Source of the DNA: Actinophytocola sp963729115 | GTDB taxonomy: Bacteria; Actinomycetota; Actinomycetes; Mycobacteriales; Pseudonocardiaceae | NCBI GenBank assembly: GCA_963729115.1 | Contig: CAVSMR010000023.1 | Location: 62,001-126,000 of the forward strand | Reading direction: 5' to 3' | Length of the DNA stretch: 64,000 bases | Part shown: piece after piece, positions 48,142 through 56,607 of the stretch | Layout: each line of letters begins with the position of its first letter | How positions within the stretch are numbered: the stretch's first letter is position 1 | Program-made: the position numbers and the translations under genes | The notes under the pieces: model-generated | What the model was told of the DNA's origin: nothing | Database searches by the model: none | The model's input: only the letters and a program-made list of their open reading frames with translations

Positions 48142-48981
48142 GTGAAGACGTTCAACGGTGCCGATGGCACGCGGCTCGCCTACCACCGGACCGGCGAGGG
48201 CCGGGTGCTCGTCTGCCTGCCCGGCGGGCCCATGCAGGCGTCCGCCTACCTCGGTGATCTCGGCGGGCTGACCGCACACCGGTCACTCGTGACGCTGGAC
48301 CTGCGCGGCACCGGCGAGTCCGCCGTGCCCGCCGAGCCGTCGACCTACCGCTGCGACCGACAGGTCGCCGACGTCGAGGCGCTGCGCGAGGAGCTCGGCC
48401 TCGACGAGGTCGACCTGCTGGGGCACTCGGCCGGCGGCTCGCTCGCGGTGCTCTATGCCGCCCGGTACCCGGACCGCGTCGCGGACCTCGTGCTGGTCAC
48501 GCCGAGCCCGCGACCGGTCGGCGTGGACGTCACGGACGCCGACCGTCGAGCCGTCGCCGACCTGCGCCGCGACGAGCCGTGGTTCCCGGCGGCGTACGCG
48601 GCGTTCGAGCGCATCTGGTCGGGCGAGCCGACGGACGCCGACTGGGCCGCGATCACCCCGTTCACATACGGCCACTGGGACGACGCGGCCCGAGCCAACG
48701 CGGCCCGGGAGGATGCCGAGCGAAACCTCGAAGCGGCCCGCGCGTACTACGGGGAGGGCGCGCTGGATCCCGCGGCCACCCGGCCCGCCTTGGCCCGGCT
48801 GCGCTCCCGGGTCCTGCTCCTGGCGGGCGAGTACGACGTCGGCCTGCCGCCGAATCGCGCCGCGGAGTACGCGGCGTTGTTCGGCGCGGCCGAGCTGGCC
48901 GTGCAACCGGCCGCGGGCCACTTCCCCTGGCTCGACGATGCGTCATGGTTCACCCGGACCGTGGCGAACTTCCTCGCCTGA
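48142..48981 (+). CDS. Alpha/beta-fold hydrolase (proline-iminopeptidase-like)
   Basis: A 279-residue protein: oxyanion motif LPGGPMQAS, DLRGTGES, nucleophile Ser in GHSAGGS (about residue 95), Asp in LAGEYDVG and His in AAGHFPWLD. Cytoplasmic, no signal. The HGGPG-like and DLRGTGES motifs place it near the proline iminopeptidase branch, but the substrate is not predictable. It is not part of the acn transcript. Its last codons are duplicated downstream at 49052-49099. Confidence 0.82.
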   Translation: MKTFNGADGTRLAYHRTGEGRVLVCLPGGPMQASAYLGDLGGLTAHRSLVTLDLRGTGESAVPAEPSTYRCDRQVADVEALREELGLDEVDLLGHSAGGSLAVLYAARYPDRVADLVLVTPSPRPVGVDVTDADRRAVADLRRDEPWFPAAYAAFERIWSGEPTDADWAAITPFTYGHWDDAARANAAREDAERNLEAARAYYGEGALDPAATRPALARLRSRVLLLAGEYDVGLPPNRAAEYAALFGAAELAVQPAAGHFPWLDDASWFTRTVANFLA

Positions 48982-49099
48982 CCTGCCTGCCGTTCGCCCG
49001 GACCGCGGTCACCGGGCCCGCCTTGCTCGCCGACGAGCACGAGGGCTCTGCCGTCGCGAGCTTCCCCGCCTGACCTGCCTACCGTTTGCCCGGACCGCG
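48960..49099 (+). repeat. 48-bp direct repeat duplicating the hydrolase 3' end
   Basis: The segment 48960-49007 (last codons, stop and 26 bp beyond) recurs at 49052-49099 with about five mismatches, offset 92 bp. The second copy ends in the same frame with AVASFPA-stop. It is a local duplication or the relic of a deleted second hydrolase. Confidence 0.65.
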
Positions 49100-49351
49100 C
49101 CGAAACGCGACCGCGCGAACGGGCGGCCGCGCGGGCCGACCCCCTGCGCGAAGCCTGCGGCGCGATCTCGATGGGACATGAGCTGTGGGAGCGGGGGACT
49201 CACTGGACCGGAACGGGGGACTCGCGGGCCATCGCGCGCACCATGGACCGCACAGCGTTTGTCCGCTCACGCCGAGCTGGTCCGGCTGGCGGCCGACCAC
49301 CTCCCTGACCCGACGACCCGGCTGGCTCGCCCGGACAGTCGCGAAGCTGTC
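49100..49351. other. Intergenic remainder between the hydrolase and glycosylase genes
   Basis: Apart from the repeat units at 49191-49230 this stretch has no coding frame I can defend. It is the 3' side of the leftward glycosylase gene. Confidence 0.4.
49191..49230 (-). repeat. Two copies of the GCGAGTCCCCC dispersed repeat
   Basis: On the minus strand GGCCCGCGAGTCCCCCGTTC followed 22 bp later by a variant GTGAGTCCCCCGC. They match the 21-bp units inside the permease gene at 17955-18014. Confidence 0.65.
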
Positions 49352-50266
49352 CTAGCGGTGTGCTCGGCGGCCGGTGGCGATCTCTGCGGTTTCCTCCTCT
49401 CGTCGGGTGCGTAGCAGCACCGACACCCACGTTCGGTACGGCGACCACTTGGCCGCGATCTCCGTCAGCTCCGCGGGTGACGGCTCGGTGAGGCCGTAAA
49501 CGTGTGCCATCTCGTCGTGCAGGCGGCCTTCCGTGGCTGGGAAACCGTCCGGGTGGCCGGCGCCGCGCAGCAGGATCAGTTCCGCGGAGAACGGGCCGAT
49601 GCCGGGCAACTCGCGCAGCCGGGCGATCGCCTCCGCCGGTGGTAGGGCACGCAGGGCGGCCGCGTCGAGGCGGCCGGCCAGGGCTGCCTCCGCCACGGCG
49701 TGCATCCGGTCGCTCTTCACCTCGCTCACCAACGGAACCCGCTCCGGCAGGGCGCTCGGCGCGGGGAACGTCGGCAGGCGGACGCCGTCGACGTCCACGA
49801 GCGTGCCGAACCGCTCGGCCAGTTTCTCCTTGAGCCGCGCCGCCTGCACGATGCGGATGCGGTGGCTGAGGATCGTCCAGCACGCCGCCTCGTACGGCGA
49901 GTGGAACGTGACCGGCCGCAGCCCGGGATACTTGCGTTGCAGCTCATTCACCACCGGATCGCGGGCGCCCACGGCGGCGAAGCCGGAGCCGTCCACGTCC
50001 AGCGACAGGATCCGGCGCACCTGCTCGAGTGCGGGGTCCACATCGGACGGATCGGCGAACACGCGGGCCCGGACCGGGCCGTCCCGCTCGGGCTGGCGGA
50101 CGAGGACACCCACCGCGCGCCAGCTGGGCGCGGCCGGGAACGCGAGCCGCAGCTCGCCGGCCGTGGCGGCCGCGTCGGGACGGGTCGCGGGGGCGAACCC
50201 CTCCAGGAACCGCGTGCTGGCGGTGAGGTCGAACGGGCCTTGGTAAGGGAGGTCGTGCCACATCAT
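49352..50266 (-). CDS. Divergent AlkA-like HhH-GPD DNA glycosylase
   Basis: A 304-residue protein with an AlkA layout: a variable N-terminal domain, then an HhH-GPD domain (HSPYEAACWTILSHRI, helix-hairpin-helix LRELPGIGPFSAELILLRG, final WSPYRTWVSVLLRTRR). In AlkA the catalytic Asp lies about 13 residues past the hairpin; at the matching place this protein has Glu (GFPATEGRLH). It may be an alkylation-repair glycosylase with altered chemistry or a non-catalytic DNA-binding relative. ATG 50266 is chosen; the frame extends to 50296 only via TTG. A 19-bp palindrome abuts this ATG. Confidence 0.72.
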   Translation of the reverse strand: MMWHDLPYQGPFDLTASTRFLEGFAPATRPDAAATAGELRLAFPAAPSWRAVGVLVRQPERDGPVRARVFADPSDVDPALEQVRRILSLDVDGSGFAAVGARDPVVNELQRKYPGLRPVTFHSPYEAACWTILSHRIRIVQAARLKEKLAERFGTLVDVDGVRLPTFPAPSALPERVPLVSEVKSDRMHAVAEAALAGRLDAAALRALPPAEAIARLRELPGIGPFSAELILLRGAGHPDGFPATEGRLHDEMAHVYGLTEPSPAELTEIAAKWSPYRTWVSVLLRTRREEETAEIATGRRAHR

Positions 50267-50285
50267 GTCCGGCACTGTGCCGGAC
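50267..50285 (-). promoter_or_regulatory. Palindrome abutting the glycosylase start
   Basis: GTCCGGCAC-T-GTGCCGGAC, perfect 9-bp arms, ends one base before the ATG. It is an operator or an RNA hairpin that limits initiation. No Shine-Dalgarno is visible. Confidence 0.4.
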
Positions 50286-50299
50286 ACCACCGACAAAAA

Positions 50300-50332
50300 C
50301 GGCCGGCCGACGAGGACATCGTCGGCCGGCCG
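50300..50332 (-). terminator. Intrinsic terminator of the aminopeptidase gene
   Basis: A 14-bp perfect stem (CGGCCGGCCGACGA with TCGTCGGCCGGCCG) and a 5-nt loop, followed on the minus strand by TTTTT: a textbook terminator 33 bp after the stop. Confidence 0.88.
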
Positions 50333-50365
50333 CTGGATCTCACCGGATCGGATTACCGGCGTGGG

Positions 50366-51988
50366 TTACGCCGAGGGGAACGGCTGCACGTCGGGGTGGC
50401 AGACCGTGTTCGGACCCGGCAGCTCCAGATCGATCAGGTAGTCCGCCGCGATCCGATCGGTGCACTGGCTGCCACCGAGGATGCAGTGCCCGAACGAGTC
50501 GACGCTGACCAGCCGCGCGTTACCGAGCTGGCGGGACATCCGCTGCGCGAACTTGTACTGCGTCGCCGGGTCGTAGTAGTTCCCGAACAGCAGCACCGGG
50601 GTGTCGGTGCGGTGGTTCCACGGGCCGCGGTAGGCGTCCGCGTCCTTCACCGGCCACACCGGGCAGATCGCCGGGTCGCCCCAGGCGCCGTAGCGCCCGA
50701 AGTCGGGGATCTGGCGCTCCCACTTGTCCGCGATGCGCGGCAGCTCGCCGATCGTGTTGTTGAACGGCTTGTCCGAGCAGTTCACCGCGGCGTAGGAGTC
50801 GTCGCTGCTGTACGGCGAGTCCGGCCGGATGTCGAGCTTGCCCAGCGGGGCCGCCGCCATCAGCGACCTGACCTCGGCCGTCGACACCGTGACCGCCTTG
50901 CGCGACGCGGCCGCAGGGTGGCTCGCGTCGTACAGCGCCTGCAGCAGCTCGGCCAGCGGGCCGAAGTCCTCCGGGCTGTACAGCACGCCGGAAATCGTGC
51001 TGATCACGGCGCCCTCGTCGGCGACGGTGCCGTCCGGCAGCGTGATCGGGCCGACGTTGCGCAGGTAGTTGTGCAGGTCGGTGAACTTCTTCCGGGCGTC
51101 GCCGGCGAAGGCGCAGTCCGGGTCCTGGTCGCAGCGGGTCAGGAAGTTCTCGAACGCGTACTGGAACCCGCCGTCGGTGCGCTGCCGGTCGTACTCGACG
51201 CCGTCGAGCACGCGCAGCTGCGGGTCGACGTTGCCGTCGAGGATGATGGCGCGGGCGTTCTTCGGGAACATGTTCACGTACGTCGCGCCGAGCATCGTGC
51301 CGTAGGAGAAGCCGACGTAGGTCAGCTTCCGGTCGCCGACCGCGGCCCGGAGCTGGTCGAGGTCCTGCGCGACGTCCTCGGTGGACATGTGGTCGAGCAG
51401 CGGGCCGGCGAAGCGGCCGCAGAACTTGCCGTAGTCCTTGAGCGCCTTGGTCGTCGACGTCTCCTCCTGCGCGGTGACCGGCAGCGTGGCCATCCGCCCG
51501 AAGACGTCGTCGGCGTCCTCCTGGGTGGCGAAGCAGCGCAGCGGGGTGCTGCGCGCGACGCCGCGCGGGTCGAACCCGATCAGGTCGAAGCGGTCGAGGA
51601 CGCCGGGCTCGAAGATGTTCGCGCCGGACTTCGGCATCCGGTAGCCGCTGCCGCCCGGGCCACCCGGGTTGAGGAACAGCGAGCCGACGCGGTGCGCCTG
51701 GTCGAGGGCGGCGCGGCGCATGAGCGCGATGTCGATCGTGCCGAGCTTGGGGTGCTCGTGGTCGAGCGGCACGGCGTAGTTCGCGCAGCTGTACAGCGGC
51801 AGCTCGGCCGGCGGAACGCCGACGAGCTCGGTTGGATCGCAGTCGCCCCATTGGACGGGGGCGGGCGCCTTGGGGGTCGGCGCGGCGTTGGCGGAGCTGG
51901 CCGGCACGACAAGCCCCAGCGCCCCCGTCACCAGTGCGAGCGCCACTATGGCGCCGCGTTTCACCGACCGTGTGGAACCGTCAGACAC
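50366..51988 (-). CDS. Secreted tripeptidyl aminopeptidase-like alpha/beta hydrolase
   Basis: A 540-residue protein: signal peptide (KRGAIVALALVTGALGLVVP, cleavage near ANAA), oxyanion loop LNPGGPGGSG, GFDPRGVARS, nucleophile Ser in VGFSYGTMLG (about residue 230), Asp in FGNYYDPAT and His in SFGHCILGG, plus the TAP-like C-terminal domain with Cys pairs. It matches Streptomyces Tap/SlpD-E, which release N-terminal tripeptides outside the cell. The GTG start precedes a typical n-region. Monocistronic with its own terminator. Confidence 0.9.
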   Translation of the reverse strand: MSDGSTRSVKRGAIVALALVTGALGLVVPASSANAAPTPKAPAPVQWGDCDPTELVGVPPAELPLYSCANYAVPLDHEHPKLGTIDIALMRRAALDQAHRVGSLFLNPGGPGGSGYRMPKSGANIFEPGVLDRFDLIGFDPRGVARSTPLRCFATQEDADDVFGRMATLPVTAQEETSTTKALKDYGKFCGRFAGPLLDHMSTEDVAQDLDQLRAAVGDRKLTYVGFSYGTMLGATYVNMFPKNARAIILDGNVDPQLRVLDGVEYDRQRTDGGFQYAFENFLTRCDQDPDCAFAGDARKKFTDLHNYLRNVGPITLPDGTVADEGAVISTISGVLYSPEDFGPLAELLQALYDASHPAAASRKAVTVSTAEVRSLMAAAPLGKLDIRPDSPYSSDDSYAAVNCSDKPFNNTIGELPRIADKWERQIPDFGRYGAWGDPAICPVWPVKDADAYRGPWNHRTDTPVLLFGNYYDPATQYKFAQRMSRQLGNARLVSVDSFGHCILGGSQCTDRIAADYLIDLELPGPNTVCHPDVQPFPSA

Positions 51989-52075
51989 GGCAGTACCCTT
52001 CTCCCGACCTGGAGCGACGTAGCGTCACTGCACCAGTCGGAAAGACTCACACAATGTGATGATCTTTAATATCGG

Positions 52076-52091
52076 CGAATCGGGCGATTCG
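52076..52091 (-). terminator. Possible terminator after egtD
   Basis: CGAATC-GGGC-GATTCG lies about 57 bp after the egtD stop in a relatively AT-rich gap. The stem is short (6 bp). Confidence 0.35.
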
Positions 52092-52148
52092 ACTACTGCA
52101 CATGGCTACGTCCAATAGTCGTTTCCCGGCGTCTCAGGTTCTTGGCGT

Positions 52149-53129
52149 TCAGGCGGGATCGACCGCCCGGGACAGGGAGACGCCGAAGCGGGCCTCCGTG
52201 TCGGTCCACCAGTTCGCCAGCTCGAAGCCGGCGTCCGCCAGCTCGGCCGCCACCTTGTCCCGGCCGAACTTGGCCGAGACCTCCGTGCGCAGCTCCTCGC
52301 CCTCGACGAAGTCCACCGTCAGGCCGACGACCGGGACGCGGACCGCCATTCGCCTGGTGGCGCGCAGGCGCATCTCGACCCATTCCTCCTCGTGGTCCCA
52401 CCGGGCCACGTGGTCGAACGCGGACACGTCGAAGTCCGCCGCGAGCTCCCGGTTCAGGACGTGCAGGACGTTGCGGTTGAACTCCGCCGTCACGCCGGCC
52501 GCGTCGTCGTACGCGCGGACCAGCACCTCGGGGGACTTGACCAGGTCGGTGCCCAGCAGCAGCCATTCCCCCTCCGCCAGCACGTCCCGCACGCTCGACA
52601 GGAACTTCGCCCGCTCGGCGGGGACCAGGTTGCCGATCGTGCCGCCCAGGAACGCCACCAGGCGACCGGCCGAACCCGGCAGCAGCGCCAGGTGCTGGGT
52701 GAAGTCGCCGACGACACCGTGCACGGTCACCGGGTCGTACGCCGTGGCCAGCACGGCCGCCGCCTCACGCAGGGCCGACTCCGACACGTCCAGGGCGACG
52801 ATCTCGCGCAGCGAACCGTGGTCGCGCAGGGCGTCCAGCAGCAGCCTCGTCTTCTCCGACGAGCCCGAACCCAGCTCGACGAGCGTGGTGGCCGAGGTGA
52901 CGGCGGCGATCTCGGCCGCGCGGGCGGCCAGGATCTCGCGCTCCGCGCGCGTCGGGTAGTACTCGGGCAGGCGCGTGATCTGCTCGAACAGCTCGCTCCC
53001 CCGCGCGTCGTAGAACCACTTGGGCGGCAGGGACTTCGGGGTCGCCGTCAGTCCCGTGCGGGCGTCCGACCGCAGGCCACGGACGATGTCGTCCGGGGTC
53101 AGGTGCACGGTCAGGTCAACCTCACTCAT
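52149..53129 (-). CDS. egtD: L-histidine N(alpha)-methyltransferase EgtD
   Basis: A 326-residue SAM methyltransferase: KWFYDARGSELFEQIT near the start, SAM-binding LVELGSGSSEKTRLLLDA (about residues 83-100), GGTIGNLVPAE, EFNRNVLHVLNRELAADFD and a C-terminal TEVSAKF. It trimethylates histidine to hercynine, the first ergothioneine-specific product. Last gene of the leftward egtABCD operon; its ATG overlaps the egtC stop by 4 nt. Confidence 0.95.
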   Translation of the reverse strand: MSEVDLTVHLTPDDIVRGLRSDARTGLTATPKSLPPKWFYDARGSELFEQITRLPEYYPTRAEREILAARAAEIAAVTSATTLVELGSGSSEKTRLLLDALRDHGSLREIVALDVSESALREAAAVLATAYDPVTVHGVVGDFTQHLALLPGSAGRLVAFLGGTIGNLVPAERAKFLSSVRDVLAEGEWLLLGTDLVKSPEVLVRAYDDAAGVTAEFNRNVLHVLNRELAADFDVSAFDHVARWDHEEEWVEMRLRATRRMAVRVPVVGLTVDFVEGEELRTEVSAKFGRDKVAAELADAGFELANWWTDTEARFGVSLSRAVDPA

Positions 53130-53875
53130 GGTGCTCCGATCGGTGTGATGTCCACTGTGGACCGAGTGGCGGCGACCAGGTGCCGATCGGGCACCTCGCG
53201 CCAGGACGGGTCGTCGTCGTACGGCTCGGAGGCCACGACGACCGACGAGCCGCGCTCGGCGACCCACAGGGAATGAGTCCAACTGGTACCGACGATCTGG
53301 GTGCCGTCGGTCAGCAACAGGTTCAGCCGCGAGCCGGGCGCGGCCGCCTCGACCTCGGTGACCAGCGACGCCATCGCGTCGGCCGGCTTGTCACCAGCGG
53401 CCAGGCGGTGCCGCAACAGCGCCCAGAGCAGCGCCGCGTCGGTCGGCGCGTCGAGGGTCAGCAGCGCCTCCACCGGCAGCGTCGACGCGAGGCCGGTCAC
53501 CGACGACGGCCAGCCGCGCACCACGCCGTTGTGGCTGAACAGCCAGCGATCCCAGGCGAACGGCGCCGCCGCGGTCTCGACCACCGGCATGCCGACCGTG
53601 GCCGAGCGGACCGCGGCCAGCACCGCACCCGACGAGATCTCCGCGGCGAGCCGCGGCAGCGCCGAGTCCGTCCACATGGGAACGGCGCGGCGCAGCAGGG
53701 CGGGCTCGGGCGAGGACCCGGTGTACCAGCCGAGGCCGAAGCCATCGGCGTTCACCGTGCCCCCGTCCCGCATGTCCCGCGGTGCCCAGGACTGCCGTAG
53801 CAGCGCGTTCCCGGGCGTCAGCAGCAGGTCGGCCAGCCGCACGGGCGTGCCGACGTAGGCGATGTGACGGCACAT
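53126..53875 (-). CDS. egtC: Ergothioneine biosynthesis amidohydrolase EgtC
   Basis: A 249-residue class II glutamine-amidotransferase-like Ntn hydrolase beginning MCRHIAYVG, so Cys2 is the nucleophile after Met removal; NADGFGLGWY and FSHNGVVRGWP are the expected pocket motifs. It removes glutamate from the hercynyl-gamma-glutamylcysteine sulfoxide. ATG 53875 follows the egtB stop by 2 nt. Confidence 0.95.
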   Translation of the reverse strand: MCRHIAYVGTPVRLADLLLTPGNALLRQSWAPRDMRDGGTVNADGFGLGWYTGSSPEPALLRRAVPMWTDSALPRLAAEISSGAVLAAVRSATVGMPVVETAAAPFAWDRWLFSHNGVVRGWPSSVTGLASTLPVEALLTLDAPTDAALLWALLRHRLAAGDKPADAMASLVTEVEAAAPGSRLNLLLTDGTQIVGTSWTHSLWVAERGSSVVVASEPYDDDPSWREVPDRHLVAATRSTVDITPIGAP

Positions 53876-53877
53876 CC

Positions 53878-55221
53878 CTACGCGAGCCCCGCGGCCAGCT
53901 CGGCGGACGTGAGGTCGCGCGCGCAGCGGAAGCCGGCGAAGATCTGCCGCCGGATCGGGTGGTCCCAGTTGCGGAACGTCGCCCGGCACGCGGCCGGGTC
54001 GGTGCCGAAGGAGCCACCGCGCAGCATCCGGTAGTCGCCGCCGAAGAACACCTCCGAGTACTCCCGGTACGGGAACGCCTCGAACCCGGGATAGCCGTGG
54101 AAGCCGGTGTCGAGCCACTCCCACACGTCACCGACCAGCTGGTGCACCCCGCTCGGCGACACGCCCGCCGGGTACGCGCCGACCGGGGCCGGCGACAGGT
54201 GCCGCTGGCCGAGGTTGGCATGCTCGGGACCGGGATCCTCGTCGCCCCACGGGAAGCGGCGCGAACGGCCGGTGGCCGGGTCGAACCGCGCGGCCTTCTC
54301 CCACTCCGCCTCGGTGGGCAGCCGCTTGCCCGCCCACGCGGCGTAGGCCGCGGCCTCGTGGAAGCAGACGTGCACGACCGGCTCGTCCGGCGGGATCGCC
54401 TCGACCACGCCGAACCTGTTGCGCAACCAGCGATCCCCGTCCCGCAGCCAGAACCGGGGCGCGGTCAGGTCGGCCTTGACCCGGTACGCCCAACCCACGT
54501 CGCTCCACCAGCGCTCGTCGTCGTAGCCGCCGGCCGCGATGAACTCCTCGTACGCGGCGTTGGTGACCGGGGCCGTGTCCATGAAGTACGCGCCGACGTG
54601 CACGTCGTGCGAGGGTCGCTCGTTGTCCAGTGCCCACGGGTCGACCGACGTGCCCATCGCGAACGTGCCGGCCGGGACCAGCACCTCGGGCGCCGGCAGG
54701 GGCCGGCCCCGCGGGGGCGGCGGGGCCTGCAGCACCGGCGCGCCCTTGCGCAGCTGGTGGGTGGCCAGCATGGTCTCGTCGTGCTGCTGCTCGTGCTGCA
54801 CGATCATGCCGAACGCGAACCCGTCGTGGACCAGGCGGCGGCCCTCCAGCGGGCTGCGGTCGAGGATGTCGAGCACCTTCTCCCGCACCTCGCCGACGTA
54901 GGCCCGCGCCTGCGCCGGGTCCAGCAGCGGCAGGGCCGGGCGGTCGGCACGCGGGTGCTGGAACGCGTCGTACATGTCGTCGATGTCGTGGCGGACCGGT
55001 TCCCGCTCGCCGACGTCACGCACCAGCCAGAGCTCCTCCTGGTTGCCGATGTGGGCGAGGTCCCACACCAGCGGCGACATGAGCTTGGAGTGCTGGCGCA
55101 CGAGGTCGTCCTCGTCCACCGCGTCGGTGAGCGCGACGCTGCGGTCGCGGGCCCGGCGCAGCTGCTCCGCGACGTGCGAGCGCAGCGCTTCGGTGCCGGC
55201 CAGGTCCGGGATCGTGGTCAT
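53878..55221 (-). CDS. egtB: Hercynine oxygenase (sulfoxide synthase) EgtB
   Basis: A 447-residue non-haem iron enzyme: a DinB-like domain with iron ligands in WDLAHIGNQEELWL and VQHEQQHDETM (His-x3-His-x-Glu), then an FGE-sulfatase-like domain (GTFAMGTS, GKRLPTEAEWEKAARFD, MLRGGSF, RNWDHPIRRQIFAGFRCAR). It joins gamma-glutamylcysteine to hercynine with O2. The ATG overlaps the egtA stop by 4 nt. Confidence 0.96.
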   Translation of the reverse strand: MTTIPDLAGTEALRSHVAEQLRRARDRSVALTDAVDEDDLVRQHSKLMSPLVWDLAHIGNQEELWLVRDVGEREPVRHDIDDMYDAFQHPRADRPALPLLDPAQARAYVGEVREKVLDILDRSPLEGRRLVHDGFAFGMIVQHEQQHDETMLATHQLRKGAPVLQAPPPPRGRPLPAPEVLVPAGTFAMGTSVDPWALDNERPSHDVHVGAYFMDTAPVTNAAYEEFIAAGGYDDERWWSDVGWAYRVKADLTAPRFWLRDGDRWLRNRFGVVEAIPPDEPVVHVCFHEAAAYAAWAGKRLPTEAEWEKAARFDPATGRSRRFPWGDEDPGPEHANLGQRHLSPAPVGAYPAGVSPSGVHQLVGDVWEWLDTGFHGYPGFEAFPYREYSEVFFGGDYRMLRGGSFGTDPAACRATFRNWDHPIRRQIFAGFRCARDLTSAELAAGLA

Positions 55222-56456
55222 GACGTCCTCCTCTGCGGTAGGCGGTCGAGGTCGGCGAGGACGGCCGCGGTCAGGTCGGCCCCGAGGCCCATCCCGGGCA
55301 GGGCGCGGGCGCCCAGGTCGAGCACGGTCGCGGCCGCGGTGGCGAGCGCGCGGTCGGCGAGCCCGTCGCGAGCCGCGGGCAGCCACCGGTCGCCGACCGG
55401 CACGCACGCGTCGAGCACGGCGTCGACCGTGCGCGGGTTCGACATCAGCGCGGCGAGCAGCGCGACCGGGGTGACCCAGCCGTCGCCGCGCTGGGCGTCC
55501 AGGTAGCGGACCTCGAGGTACCCGTGCGGGCGCACCGGCGGGAACATCGTCGACAGGTGGTAGTCGAGGTCGTCGGTGGTCGGCCGCCGCGGCAGGGCAC
55601 CGCCGACCCAGTCGGCGAAGCTCACCCCCCGCGGCGTGGCCCACGGCTCCTTCTCGCCCCGGACGCACAGCACCGGCGTGTCGAGGACCCGGCGGGCCCA
55701 GTCGGCCACCGGGTCGGCGACGATCGCCGAGGGCGAGCTGCGGGGCGGATCGGTGCCGAGGACGGCCCGCATCCGCGCCGACGCCCATCCCGTGGCACTG
55801 CCGTGCAGCGTCGGCGAGTTGGCGAACGCGGCCACCAGCACGGGGCCCAGCGCCGTGACCGCGGTCCAGCGCGCGGCCAGGGTGTCGGACTCCCCGGCGT
55901 CCAGGCACACCTGCAGGCCGGCGGTGGCGCACATCATCGTGAGCCCGTGCGGCCCGATCGGCTCGAACACCTGCTGCATCGCCGCGTAGCGCGGGGTGTC
56001 GAGCAGGCGCCGGGGCGTGCGGTGCTGGTCGGTGGCCGTGTCGCCGAGGACGAGGCCGGCGGCGGCGAGCAGCTCGCTGAGGAACGTCAGATCGGTGCGG
56101 ACGGCACCGAACAGCTCGGTCAGCGTGGGCTGGGGAAGGGCGGAGATCTCGACCTGGCCGCCAGGCTCCAACGTGAGCGGCGAGCCGGCCGGAAGGGCTT
56201 GCTGGGGACTTTCCTTGTTCAACGTGCGGGGGGCGTAGGGCCCCAGAGCGGCGCGGAGCCGGTCCGCGTCGAGCGGTCGCCGCGGATCGTCCTCGTGATG
56301 GACGATCCATTCCAGCTCGACACCGGTCAGCGTCGGCGGTCCGTGCTTGAAGCAGACGGAGGCGACGTAGGCCTCCGCCTCCACGCGGTCGGACAGGCGG
56401 TGTCGGTATGGCTCGATTACTTGCGAACTTCCTGGTACATGCGGCAAAGCGGTCAC
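55218..56456 (-). CDS. egtA: Glutamate-cysteine ligase EgtA
   Basis: A 412-residue GCS2-type ligase: VGVELEW-like segment LTGVELEWIVHH (about residue 46), GGQVEISALPQPTL, MCATAGLQVCLDAGE and FPPVRPHGYLEVRYLDAQRG. It makes gamma-glutamylcysteine for EgtB. Start: GTG 56456 with GGAGG 6 nt upstream; the frame is open 17 codons further. First gene of egtABCD and divergent from acnR. Confidence 0.93.
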   Translation of the reverse strand: MTALPHVPGSSQVIEPYRHRLSDRVEAEAYVASVCFKHGPPTLTGVELEWIVHHEDDPRRPLDADRLRAALGPYAPRTLNKESPQQALPAGSPLTLEPGGQVEISALPQPTLTELFGAVRTDLTFLSELLAAAGLVLGDTATDQHRTPRRLLDTPRYAAMQQVFEPIGPHGLTMMCATAGLQVCLDAGESDTLAARWTAVTALGPVLVAAFANSPTLHGSATGWASARMRAVLGTDPPRSSPSAIVADPVADWARRVLDTPVLCVRGEKEPWATPRGVSFADWVGGALPRRPTTDDLDYHLSTMFPPVRPHGYLEVRYLDAQRGDGWVTPVALLAALMSNPRTVDAVLDACVPVGDRWLPAARDGLADRALATAAATVLDLGARALPGMGLGADLTAAVLADLDRLPQRRTS

Positions 56457-56555
56457 CAGACCCTCCTTCCCGAGGTCGAAAACGACGCTACACGCGACCA
56501 CCGACAAACACTGAACAGCGAACTGGGGGTGGCCGGCCGACCACGCCGACGGCCA

Positions 56556-56571
56556 CAGTACGTACGTACGG
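56556..56571 (+). promoter_or_regulatory. AcnR-like box upstream of acnR
   Basis: CAGTACGTACGTACGG matches CAGNACNNNCGTACTG at all but one defined base and lies 36 bp before the acnR ATG, in the acnR-egtA divergent gap. It suggests autoregulation and possibly an effect on egtA. Confidence 0.6.
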
Positions 56572-56607
56572 ATTGCATCGGAACCGGGTGGCTGCCACGA
56601 TCGGCGA

